A DNA stretch of 64,000 nt from Nelumbo lutea. Lineage: Eukaryota; Streptophyta; Magnoliopsida; Proteales; Nelumbonaceae. The DNA is taken from assembly GCA_022828595.1 (NCBI GenBank), contig JAKGHH010000006.1, positions 9,238,633 through 9,302,632 on the forward strand, given 5' to 3'. Made by a program: the position numbers and the translations under genes. The number at the start of each line of letters is the position of its first letter. The first letter of the stretch is position 1. Under the pieces are notes generated by a model, which made no database searches, was not told the origin of the DNA, and was given only the letters and a program-made list of their open reading frames with translations. Below are positions 1-10,900 of the stretch, piece by piece.

Positions 1-539
1 AACCCTAATTGTTTTTTCGGAAGAAAAACTAATCGATGCTTAATGGTTGAGAGCAACTTTGCTGAACTTTTGGCTTTCGTCCATTTTTGAGGAAAGACGT
101 GATAGCACACAAATATGTTTCTTAATGGTTGAGAGCACCTTTTTACGATTGTTTTTCTTTTACAACTGTCTCTAGCAAGTTGGGTATTAGTTTTTCTACG
201 GATTTTTGACAGTTTTCTTTTTGTACATACGGTAACAAGTTGGCATTTAGGTTTCTTGATTTTTTCAGTTGTCATGTTTTGTATCTCTCCGACTATCTAT
301 TCCCTCTAAGGAGAAAGGTGTATGATGAGGGAAGGATCTATTCTCAATAAGAAAAAAACTTGGATTTTGACTGTAAAACGTGAACAATGACAATTCCATG
401 GGGCTAGAGATTACAAGCGTAAGGTATGCATAAAACATTTCCTTTTTCTTTTTCAAATACAGATGTAAGATAGCATTAACCCTAATCCTAATATTTTGTT
501 TTCCCTCTTTTGTTTTGTTTTGTTTTTTTTTTTTTCAAT

Positions 540-721
540 TTCAATCAAATTAAACAAATTGAATCGGATTTGTTATTGAATATCCGTTAATATCTTGAAT
601 CGAAGTCGAATCATTGTATTCTATATCCAATCGGATTTGAATCGCGAATATAGGATATATCCTATCGAATCAAATTTGGATATACCCCTATCCAAATTTC
701 ATTCGATCTGTTTGCATCCCT
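540..721. repeat. AT-rich dispersed-repeat fragment ending in TTTGCATCCCT
   Basis: Reiterated ATCGGATTTG/AATATCCG motifs end in TTTGCATCCC just before the LINE. Similar satellite-like or MITE-like ends are common in plant intergenic DNA. No matching left end was found. The stretch 1-539 shows no gene. Confidence 0.3.
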
Positions 722-3700
722 AAGGTAGGATATTAGGGAATAGGGGCTTAGGGAGTGCCACAAAAAGAAGAGCAATCAAGGAAGTTTTGAAGAAGGAAAG
801 GCCTGATATAGTGTTGATTCAGGAGTCCCAAATTTAGGGAGTAGATAGGAAAGGGGTTAGGAGCTTGTGGGGAGAAAGAGAAACAAATTGGAGTTACACC
901 CTGTCTTGGGGAGCTTCAGGAGGCATAATTATTGTTTGGAAGGAGGAGCTGATACAATGCATAGAACTGGTAGGCAAGTTTTCAGTTTTTGTAAAAGTTG
1001 AAGAATGTTCAAGATGGGCTTGAATGGGTTCTTACGAATTATATTGGCCAAACTTTTATAGAGAGAGAAATTTGATGTAGAAAGAATTGGTAGGCATTAG
1101 GGGGCTCATATTTGTAAATGAGTCAATTGGTGGTAGGCAAAGGGTTACTACGAGCATGAGAAAATTCAATGAATATGTGGAAAGAATTGGTAGACATAAT
1201 GAGGCTCACTTGGGGGGGGGGTGTTAATGTTATCATATTTGTAAATGTGTTAATTGGTGGTAGGCAAAGGGTTACTATGAGCATGAGAAGATTCAATGAA
1301 TTTGTTGAGGCCCTTGAATGAGAGGCTTTACATTGGGACAATCTAGATTCACTTAGTCAAACCTCGAAGCAAATTCTATTTGTTCAAAGCTAGATAGATT
1401 TTTGGTGTCACTAGATTGGGAGGAACATTGGAAGTACTTTGCCAAGAATTACCTCAGACCATTGGCCAATTTGTCTGTTTCAGAGGAATATAGTAGGTGG
1501 GAGACCCAGGTTCAACTTACCAATAATAAAATTTTGAAGAAGTTGCAATTGCTGAAAGGAGAAATTAGAGAATGGAATAGAGAAAAGTTTGAGATATTGG
1601 AGGAGAAAAAGGCTAGCTTGATCTCACCAATTGAGGAAATTGTCAGTAAGGTGGTGGAGGGCTCCTTAGTCGCTAGCGATAGAGATGTGAGATGGGTGTT
1701 GAAGAAGGAGCTAGACGAAACCTTATTAAGAGAGGAGATAAGTTGGAAATAGAAGTCGAGAAAGAGGTGGATTAAGGAAGGTGATGGCAACACTCCTTTT
1801 TCCCATGCCATTGGTAGGATGAGGAAGAATCTAATTACTTCTTTAGTGGTGGGTGGATTTTGAGATTACAGACCAAAGTGAGATAGCCAAGGCCTTTGTG
1901 GATCATTTCAGATCAATTTATAGAAGGCTCGTCAGTGAGAGGTGGATAGTTGAGGAACTTGATTGGGAGGTTTTGGGAGCTAGTCAAGTGGAGTTCCTGG
2001 AGTGAAGGTTTGAGGAGGAGGAAATTAAGGAGGTTGTTTTCTCAATGGACAGATCTAAAGGCCAGGGGCCTGATGGATTTAAAATGGCCTTCATAGGAGG
2101 GAAATAATTAGATTGGTAATGAACTCAACCTTTATTGCTTTGGTCCCAAAGAAGAGTGGTGCTTGTCATCCTGAAGGATTTCAGACATATTAGTCTATTA
2201 ACTAGTACTTACAAGTTAATTGCAAAGATGCTGTCTCTTAGGATTAAAAAGGTGCTTCCCTCACTTATTTCCCAATTTCAAGGGGCCTTCATTCAGGATA
2301 GACAAATAATTGACTAGATTGCAAATGAGTGTATGCAGGCCCAAAAAAGGTTAAGGAAGAACGGAGTAGCAATCAAGTTAGACTTGGAGAGAGCCTATGA
2401 TCTTGTGGATTGAGAATTCTTAATTAACACCATGAGAACTTGTGTCTTTGGGAAATTGTGATGTAAATGGATCAGATGTTGCTTGGGAACAAGTCATTTC
2501 TCAATAATTGTCAATTGTTCAGTGGTTGGCTTTTTTTTGAGGGGATTAGAGGCCTTAGACAAGGTAATCCTTTGTCACCCTTCTTATTTACTTTGGTAGC
2601 TGAGGTCCTTGGCATGTTGACCTCTAAAGCTAATTGCTTGTGGCTGTTCAAAGGTTGGTCAGTGGAGAGAGAATTTTGGTGACTCATTTGTAGTTTGCAA
2701 ATGATATCTTAATTTTTTTTGCAGTGGGGAGTATTGAAATGGGGTTGAAAACTTCAAGTTGGTAGTGAGTATTTTTGAGAGAGTATCCAATTTAAGGGTA
2801 AATTGGAGTAAAAGTTTAGTGGCTGGTGTCAATGTAGAGGAAGAGGTGTTGAGGATTACCCCTAGGTGATAACCCTAGATCATCTAGCTTTTGGAATCCA
2901 GTGGTGGAAAGGTTTGAGAAAAGACTAGCTGGTTGGAAAAGGAATAATATCTCTTTGACGGGAGAGTAACTTAGATCAAATCTACTCTAGTTAACCTTCT
3001 AGTATACTACATGCCTGTCTTTAGGATGCCTTAAGTAATTGCGAAAAAGATTGAAAAGATTGTGGGATTTTATTTTTGAGAACCGGGGGAAGGGAAGAAA
3101 GATCACTTGGTAAGATGGGAAAAACGTGGTAAAAAAGAAGGAAGAAGGGGGCTTGGTGATCAGAAATATTAGTAGGAAGGATCTAGCCTTACTAAGCAAG
3201 TGGCCTTGGAGGTTTTCTAAGGAAATGAGAGGCTATGGCACAAAGTTATAGCAAGCATCCATGGGCTTTCAAACAATGGATGGGATACTGGTTGGCTACA
3301 TAGAGCTACTCTGGCTGCTCCTTGGAAAGCTATTCATAATATCCTTCTTGTCTTTCTAAAAGAGGAATTCCCCTTACTCTTTGCTATATCCAATCTCAAA
3401 GATAGATCTGTGTTTGAGTTTATTAGTCCTCACCCTTCTCCTTCTGGGCTGAGTTGGAAGTTGGGCTTTACTAGGAACCTTAGAGAGTTTGAAATTCCCC
3501 TTGTGTCTTCATTAATGAGCTTTCTGAATCTTGTGGTTTTTGGGGAAGGTGGGGTGGAAAATAGTGTGTGGACCCTTAATCCTGCCGGGTTGTTCTCCTG
3601 TAATTCTTTTTTTAACTCCCTTGTAGCCATTTCCCCTTCTCCTTCTTCCCCTATTAAAGAAATCTGGTGTTATCCCGTTCCCCCACAGATTAGTGATTTC

Positions 3701-4743
3701 TGCTGGGAAGTGTTTCACGATTGCATTAATACTTATGATCTGCTTCAAAGGAAAAGACCAAACTGGTACTTGTCCCCCAATTGGTGCTCCTAATGTAAGT
3801 TGAATGGCAAGACTGCTTTTCATCTCTTAATCTCCTGCTCCCTTTGCTAGCTTTATTTGGGATTGGTTTCTTTTGCTTTTTGGTTGCAAGTGGAACCCTC
3901 TTGATAGTTTGGAAAGGTTGTTTGACTCTTTATGTTTTTAGTTGCACTAAAAGAAGGGGTGCATCTTGTGGAGATGTACTAGGGCAATGGTGGTTTGGAC
4001 AGTGTGGGAAGAAAGAAACTAAAGAATTTTTGGGGATAAGGAAAGGAGTAAGGAGAATATGATAGAAATCATAACCATAAGAGTGGCACATTGGATCAAG
4101 ACCTTGAAACTCTTCTCAAACTTTAAGGTAGAAGACTTCTTCAGATCTTAGGGGGCTATAGCCGGTTCATCCTCTAGAAGACAGAGAGTTTGTTTTCTGG
4201 TGATCCTCAATTGGTGGCTGGATGAAGTTGAATTTTGATGGTAGTAGTGTGGGCAATCTGGGGCCCTCAGGAATTGGAGGGGCCATTAGGGATGAGGAAG
4301 GTAATATACATGCAAGAGATGCAGTTAGAGTGGAGTTCTTAGCTGCAGTTTTTGGCGTTGAAAAAGCCAAAGAATTGGGCATTAGAAGTTTGATCATTGA
4401 ATGGGACTCGAAAATTGTTGTGGGATGGCTGAAAGGGGGGGGGGGAATGATTTCAGAAGCTTCAAATGGCTCTCAAAAGATATGAATTTTCAAATTAATT
4501 GGGTTAGAAGATCTGCAAATAGTTTGGGAGATGTCCTAGCCAAGCAAAGGGTTTAAAGACAAGATTATGTACTGGTAACAGTTGTAATATTTCTGGGTGG
4601 TTTAATTATCAAAAAAAAAAAAAGAAGTTTCTGGTTGGTTTGCTTGTTTTTGGGTTCTCTGTTTTTTCTTTTCACAACTTCTTGTTGTTATCTCCTTTTA
4701 AATTCTAATGAATTGATCTTCTCTATTTTGCTGATAAAAAAAA
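722..4743 (+). mobile_element. LINE (non-LTR retrotransposon) ORF2 remnant, plant type with RNase H
   Basis: Order of remnants: APE-type endonuclease start (RGLGSATKRRAIKEVLKK, then RPDIVLIQES) at about 735-835; reverse-transcriptase pieces (KGQGPDGFKMAF near 2050, FRHISLLTSTYKLIAKML near 2180, GLRQGNPLSPF near 2555); zf-RVT (CYPVPPQISDFCWEVFHD) near 3670; RNase H ([19 protein letters not shown]) at 4225; and a terminal AKQ motif near 4540. Many stops and frameshifts break all parts. Two A-rich tails (4611-4623 and 4735-4742, the latter preceded by TTGCTGATAAA as in other copies) make the 3' end uncertain. Full-length LINE ORF2 is about 1,200-1,300 codons, so nearly all ORF2 is represented but inactive. 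Confidence 0.85.
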
Positions 4744-5495
4744 GTACATTACAAGAGATACTTCAAATTTCTTCCTGTTCTTCTATTGCGATTGGGTTTG
4801 CCATCCTAGGCTTGATGGAGTGATGCTGTCTTGGTTCTGCTTTGTTTTGAGCTTGTTTGTTATCATATCTTAATGGAAGATGTTTCTTTTGTGAATATTT
4901 GGGAGGATTTGGTAGGAAGAAACACAAAGTTTTTGAAGGAAATTTATCTATTTTTGGTTTTCAAGCAATAGAGGAGGACATTGGGGGCTGAACTTCACCT
5001 ATTTTTATAATGACTGGAATTGTATCATTTCCGAGTCCCACTTGAGTGAATAGATAAATTGCCAAGTTAATTTTCGTACAGTGTTTTGCAATGCTTAGAC
5101 TTTACCTGCAAAAAAGACAAAAAAAGGGGAACAAGGAGTCTCTTATCCACTTCAAATGATTTACTGGGATCTATGATCTGTCGTCTAGGATTTCTTTTTT
5201 AAATTTTATATTAGAAAATTCCAAGATGCGGGGATAGTTGATTTTGGAAGAGAGTGGAAAGAGATTACTAAAATGGAAACATTTATCTTTTACATTTTTT
5301 TATCTTTTTAGGTAGTTTTTTTTGGTTAAATGATGATTTGTTCTGTTTTAATTGTTAATTTTACACTTGTATGTTAGTGAAGTCTTTCTGTTATTAATTA
5401 TGCATACATTTGTATCATACAAGCACAAACATATACACAATTTGATAGAAAAGGCATTTGTGTGAATGATGGAGAACTTATGCGTATACTCTACT
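4744..5495. other. No gene recognised
   Basis: AT-rich sequence with no convincing coding signal or clear repeat. Because the first recognised exon opens mid-codon, this is probably intron of the SWIB gene. Confidence 0.4.
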
Positions 5496-6090
5496 AGGGG
5501 TGAGCATGGGTCAGTTTGGTTTGGTTCCAAGGCAGAACCTGGAACCTACCCTGTGAAGGCTGGTTCCAGGGTCTACCTATGGAACCTGTTCTTTCTTTAC
5601 TCCACCCCCCACCAAAAAAAAAAAAAAGGAACATGTTCTTTAAAAACTTGATTTTCAATAATTATAATATATAGTTCACAACATATATTATCTATATTGA
5701 TCAACTTTTTTGGTGGATATTAAATTGAGTAATTTAATATGTAGGTTATCATAATATATTAATATATGGTTAAAAGCTTATCATTATAATTTAAATTTTG
5801 TAAAATTTACCTTTTACATTACTTATTATACACATTCAAATATTAAAAATGAAAATAAGTGACTCAGTGGTAAAGTGAGACTGTGGCCTTTGTAAAACAT
5901 GAGTGCTTGGGTTCAAATCATCACATTTTCAAAGTATTTTGAGATTTTTTCGGTTCCAAGGCTAGTTGCACCAAGGCCAACCAAGGCCGGTTCTCCAGGT
6001 TGTTTTGGGTAGGGTAAACCCCTAGACCGTGGAACCAGTTTGGGTGGGGGTCGGTTCCAAGAATTTGGAATCAGACCCTACCCTGTAACA
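5496..6090. repeat. Dispersed repeat with GGTTCCAAGG/GGAACC ends
   Basis: It begins with GGGGTGAGCATGGG and GGTTTGGTTCCAAGGCAG. It ends with GGTTCCAAGAATTTGG and ACCCTACCCTG, and an ACCCTACCCTG-like string also occurs near the left end. The ends are partly inverted around an AT-rich core. The style matches common plant TIR elements that start GGGTGAGC, but no clean target duplication was found. Confidence 0.35.
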
Positions 6091-7473
6091 ACACAAGCAC
6101 TAGTTTCTACCAAGCTTGCTGCACTGTCCTCTTTCTATCATGTCAGATACCATGTTTGAGAATTTACCATCTTATGAGTTTAGAATAGTCCTAATGAGTG
6201 TGTTCAAGATATATGACATGGCTGTTATGCCGTTTCTATCATGGTATTATGACTTTGTTGAATGATGCTGTAAGCATCGACCTTTATTTTTATTTTTATT
6301 TTTGTAAATTAATTTCCTCTCCCTCCCCTGTGGGCTCCACCCGTTTTTCCTTATTTTCTTTCCTTCCCTTTTTTCTCTTTTCTCCCTCGATGCTTCTTAT
6401 CTCCTCTCATTTCTCCGTCCAATCTCCTTCCCTGATTTCTGCTCCACTATTTTCTCCTCTTCTCCACCATTATTTCTTCCCTTCCATTTATGGCTTCCCC
6501 TCATCCCCTCTCCACTCCCGTGCCCTCTCTTTCCATTCTAGGAGGAAGCCTTAACGTCTTCCTCCTAGAACCTTTTAAATCCCCAAAGCCCCTTTCACCT
6601 CCCCTCCTCACCTCTTCAAGGTGAAAGGCTTCTAATCGACACTTTCTCGACCCAACATCCAAGTTCGATTCAAGTTTTATCAGCCATTTTCTTGTTTTTT
6701 TTTTTTCATTATTTCACTGGGGCAAACCTTTTTCAGCCATCTATTCGGCTTTACAACAGGGCTGTTTCACAGTCCACTCTCTCCCCCAATGGCTAGAGCT
6801 GTAAGATGTGAGAGGGACAGAGATGTGATGGCAATGTACCTTGGCCACACTTCCTATTACGCCATTTCTGCAAAAAGGAGGATATTATTTGCCCAGCTGT
6901 GTTGGATTACGCTCCTCTCCAAGGGAAGTCCTAAACCCTTTTCGTCTATCTTGGTTTTCCTAACAAATCTGTCATAGCTGAATTTACTTTGTAATACACA
7001 CGCTATAGTAGCTTAACAAAACTAATTGATACACTAAGATGCTTAATCCAAACCACCAAACATTTAAAGCCTAAAGGACATTCAAGCTTCACTTGATTCC
7101 TGGTATAACTAGTTGTAGAGGACCTCTTTTTCATGAAAAAGAATCAGTCTGGAATATTATCGAGATTCTGCTAATTTGATCAATTTATTTAGTCTTTCTA
7201 TTCGTTAGCGACTATCTACTTGTTGGCCTGAGACTTGCATCTGTTACCTATAGTCTGTGATTTAGTTTAATATTCAGCTGTCACAAGTTTCCATTGCTGA
7301 GTCACCATCTTATCTAAACTATTCTTTGTAGTCTATATTTTTTTCCTTCTTAATCATATTTCTGTTTGTAATCTGTTTTCACTCCTATTACCATTGTCAT
7401 TTATTTGTTTGTCATATTTCAGTCGCGTGCTTCCAATTTGTAATCTACTCTGGCTGAATTTTTGTGTACCTTT
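6091..7473. other. No gene recognised; pyrimidine-rich tract 6310-6560
   Basis: A long CT-rich stretch (6310-6560) is followed by ordinary AT-rich sequence. Small open frames at 6198-6554 and 6789-6977 have no recognisable domain. I saw no DEK_C exon here. Confidence 0.35.
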
Positions 7474-7698
7474 ATTTGAATTTCTGCTTTTCCGTTATCT
7501 GAACTCCCATTATTTAAATTTCTGTTGTACTATTATTTGAACCTCTGTCGTACCGCTATTTGAATTTCTGTTATACCACCATTTGAATTTCTGTTGCACC
7601 ATTGTTTGAATTTCTGTTGCACCATTGTTTGAATTTCTGTTATACCACTATTTGAATTTCTGTTACACCATTATTTGAATTTCTGTTATACCGTTATT
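7474..7698. repeat. Minisatellite, about 24-bp unit, about nine copies
   Basis: The unit is close to TTTGAATTTCTGTT plus RYACCAYTRT. Copies from 7560 to 7690 are nearly identical, while those at the left edge are diverged. It lies about 180 bp upstream of the first visible SWIB exon, in the presumed intron. Confidence 0.85.
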
Positions 7699-7878
7699 AT
7701 ATTTCTTGTGTGTCTTCAGTCACATCTTATTTGAAGTGTACCCATGACGTTTTAACTCTAAAAGAATGGGGTAATGCTTTTGCTTTCTTTGTAATGGAAT
7801 GTGAGATAATTTTGTTGTAGATAATCATTCAGGTTGCTGGCATTGATAAATTAGTAGTGGTTTTATCTTATTAAGCAG

Positions 7879-7990
7879 ATCAAACAAGCTTAGCAAAGAG
7901 GTAAAAAAAAGAGGTGGGTTTACCAAATTATGCACTCTTTCTCCTCAACTTAAGAAATTTATTGGAGTACCTGAAATGGCCAGAACTGAG
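7879..7990 (+). CDS. SWIB gene exon: start of SWIB domain 1
   Basis: The acceptor is TTAAGCAG ending at 7878 and the donor is GTAAGT at 7991. The exon begins with the last base of a split codon, then reads a basic stretch ([13 protein letters not shown]) followed by [16 protein letters not shown] and ends with ARTE in phase 0. This is the conserved opening of a plant SWIB domain. It joins the next exon across a 108-bp intron. Confidence 0.85.
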
Positions 7991-10900
7991 GTAAGTATGC
8001 TTATAAGTTTCTAGAAACTTCTTTTAGTCATTAGTTAATTTAGGATATAAAAGTGTTCTTGTCATCGTACTCCTTGCACTTTTACATTTTTGTTGTAGGT
8101 TGTCAAGCAGCTATGGGTATACATCCGGGAGAAGAATTTGCAAGATCCAAACAACAAAAGAAATATAATGTGTGATGAAAAATTGCGCTCCCTTTTTGGT
8201 GTTGATTCCATCAATATGTTTCAAATGAACAAGGCTCTGTCCAAGCATATTGGACCATTGGATACAGAAGATGGTATGTTTTCAAAATACTAATGGCTTT
8301 TAGTTATGGAGCCATAAGTATGTTTGAATAGAAACTTTATTTTGCCTCTTTTATTTATTCTGTGTTAATTTACCACTAAAAAGTTTATTCTGTATTACAA
8401 TTTTTTAGACTTGATAACTATTCATTAAGGCAAAAGAATGGGAGTAACATGAAAGGATGTAGGTTTAGGTTTACAAAAAGAGGATCACTACAGAGCTCCA
8501 CTCCACTCCGAAAAAAAAATCATCAACTCATAGTAATGCAGGACTTGCATGATCCTAGGCTGAGGAATAACTGTTTCTTTCACAGGTATAGGGATGTGCC
8601 ATTTGGTTATGGAGAGTTTCTTAACAAATTTTTACATAAAGATGAAAGATTTCTAAAGCTACAAAGTAGGGAAATTCTAGAAACAAGGGATTTAAATGGA
8701 ATTTTTAGAATTTGTTTTTAGATGAACGTTTGGGGCTAAACTATGGTGGGCATCCAGATTAGATTGGTTTTCATCGGTTTTAGGGGAGGGTCAATTTTCA
8801 GAGAGAAGATTCTCACCTGAGAGAGTGTGAGAATGGTTAGGTTTGATGGAACTGACTAAGAAACTTACCTGGGATGGATATTAGTCATCTAGTGGTGCCA
8901 TTTAATGACGCTTCCCAAGTTTTATGATGTCTGAGTACTAGCTGTTGCGGAGATCTTGAAATCAAGAATGTGGAGAAGAATGGGAGAGAGAGAGAGAGAG
9001 AGAGGGAATACCTATCTCCTCTCTATCTCTTCTTACCAAGCAAAACCTATCTTCCTTGTCAAACACTGGGTTATATTAGTATGCTTGATTTAGGAGAGGT
9101 CGGGGGACTTTGAAACTCCTTTGGTTGTCACTTTGTTGAACTCCTTAGATAGTGTTTTGGACTCGTCCAAGCCCAATGGCAGGATTTGTACTGCTTGTGC
9201 CTCAGGTTTGTTCTTTTTGTCTCCTTTTCAGGTCCCTGTCTATTGGCCCTTGTGTTCCACAAAACTTTCCTTGTGGAAGACATTTGGAGTGGACTTGTGC
9301 CACCAAGAAATTTGGGTTCCTCCATTGCGACCTGGATGACCAGGGTTCAAATCTTGGAAATAGCCTCTCTGTATGTGCAGGCGTGAGGCTGCGTACATCT
9401 GTCCCTCCCCAGACCCTGCATTGGTGGGAGCCTCATACACCGGGTTGCCCTTTTTACCTGTGCCACCAAGAGTGAACATTCTATTGGAAAGTTTTTCGCC
9501 TCAAAATTAGAACCTTTGAAGCTCTTCAAAAGAGGAAACCCTATTGGTGCTTATCGCCTCACATCTGTTTTCTATGTTATGCAAGTAGAGAGAATCAACT
9601 CATCACCTACTAATCTCTTGTTCATTTGTTGCTAGTGTTTGGACTTAGTTCTTTGCTGTTTTTGTGTGTTAGGTGGATTCCTCCTACTGATGTGGAAAGC
9701 CTCTTTAAGATCACTTTTTTCTCACAGCCATATAGAAGGGGAAAAGTGCTATTTGAGATGTATGAGGGAACCGGTCATTTGAACTGTATGGGAAGAAGTA
9801 ATAGAATTTTCAATGGGAAGGAAAGAACTGAGGAGGGCTTGATTGAAAATATTTAAGTGAAAATAGTGCAATTGGGCCAAGACAATGGATTTATTGACCA
9901 GTTTACCTTAGATGACATGCTGAAAGGTTTGTAATGGGAAGCAAACTTATCATCATACAGATCTAAACCTTAATGGCAATGGATCCCACCTAGGTGTGGA
10001 GTAGTGAAGTTTAATTTTGATGGTTGCAGCCTAGGAAACCCTGGGAGAACAGGTGTAGGAGAATACAGAAATAATCCTTGTTCAATTATGGCAATCTTAT
10101 TAGGTCCAGTAGGAGAAGAAAATTCGACAAGGACTGGGCTTAAGGTGGTGTAGAAAGGTTCATAAATAGGGAAAACACTGAACTTGAAACATATTGTGGT
10201 GGAAAGCGACTCAAAAAATGGTAGTAGATTGATTAAAAAAGAACAAATAGGGCACAGGGCTCTACAACCAAAAGTGGTATTTGGAACTCTAACATGGATT
10301 TGTTTGGCCTTGCCTCAAGGGGCTTGGTATAAAGCATCTCATAGAATTAGAGTATGTGATTAGGAAAGAAATAAAGAGATTAAAAGTTACATGTGCTTGA
10401 ATTGTTGAGTGCATGAATATGTTTATATGTTATATTTAATATTATTTATACATTTTCACTCTGAATATGCATTATATGTTACATTTGTATATTTAAATTT
10501 GAGCTAATAAGCTTTTTAAAACATTTAGTTTAAATATATATTTTAAATAATACTATTTTAATAGTTTTTTTTTATATTTTTGCATCTTTTTTGTTTTTTT
10601 TTTTTTTAATTTGCACCTTGCTTCAAAAAGGTGCATGCCTCGCCTTGTGCCTTGCACCTTGGGCGCAAAAAGCTCCTTGTACTTTTAAAACACTGTTCTG
10701 TCCTCTCAACTTATTCTTCTGTTTTAAATACAAGTGGTGACCCATGCAATGCACGGGCTGCTGTTTAAAAATGTATTTTTAAGAAAAAAATGAAGTAACA
10801 ATTATTCATCAAAGTTTTTTATATATTTCTAGTTCTTTACATATACAATAATAAAAAATAATTTTATTTTTTTAGTTATTGATATTGAGATTCAAACTTA

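Noticed and set aside
4167..4397. Antisense open frames opposite LINE RNase H (also near 3512, 28500 and 39953)
   Set aside because: They mirror the RNase H coding strand and recur wherever the LINE does; shadow frames.
5858..5930. tRNA-like string (GTGACTCAGTGGTAAAGTG, then GGGTTCAAATC)
   Set aside because: It has A- and B-box-like pieces but does not fold into a convincing cloverleaf by eye; at most a SINE remnant.
6310..6560. CT-rich tract considered as a core promoter
   Set aside because: No convincing TATA box or start site follows, and the first visible SWIB exon opens mid-codon, so the promoter is elsewhere.
6789..6977. Short open frame with ATG after a CT-rich leader, considered as a missing 5' exon
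   Set aside because: Its translation has no resemblance to a DEK_C domain and no phase-matching donor was found.
7474..7698. CRISPR-like spacing of the 24-bp repeat
   Set aside because: Units are contiguous without unique spacers and the DNA is plant nuclear; it is a minisatellite.
8449..8721. A 90-codon open frame just after SWIB domain 1
   Set aside because: No known domain, no splice support, and it lies in an intron of the SWIB gene; chance open frame is the simplest reading.
9152..9475. Open frame of about 107 codons
   Set aside because: It runs through LINE sequence into the Au SINE; it is not a gene.
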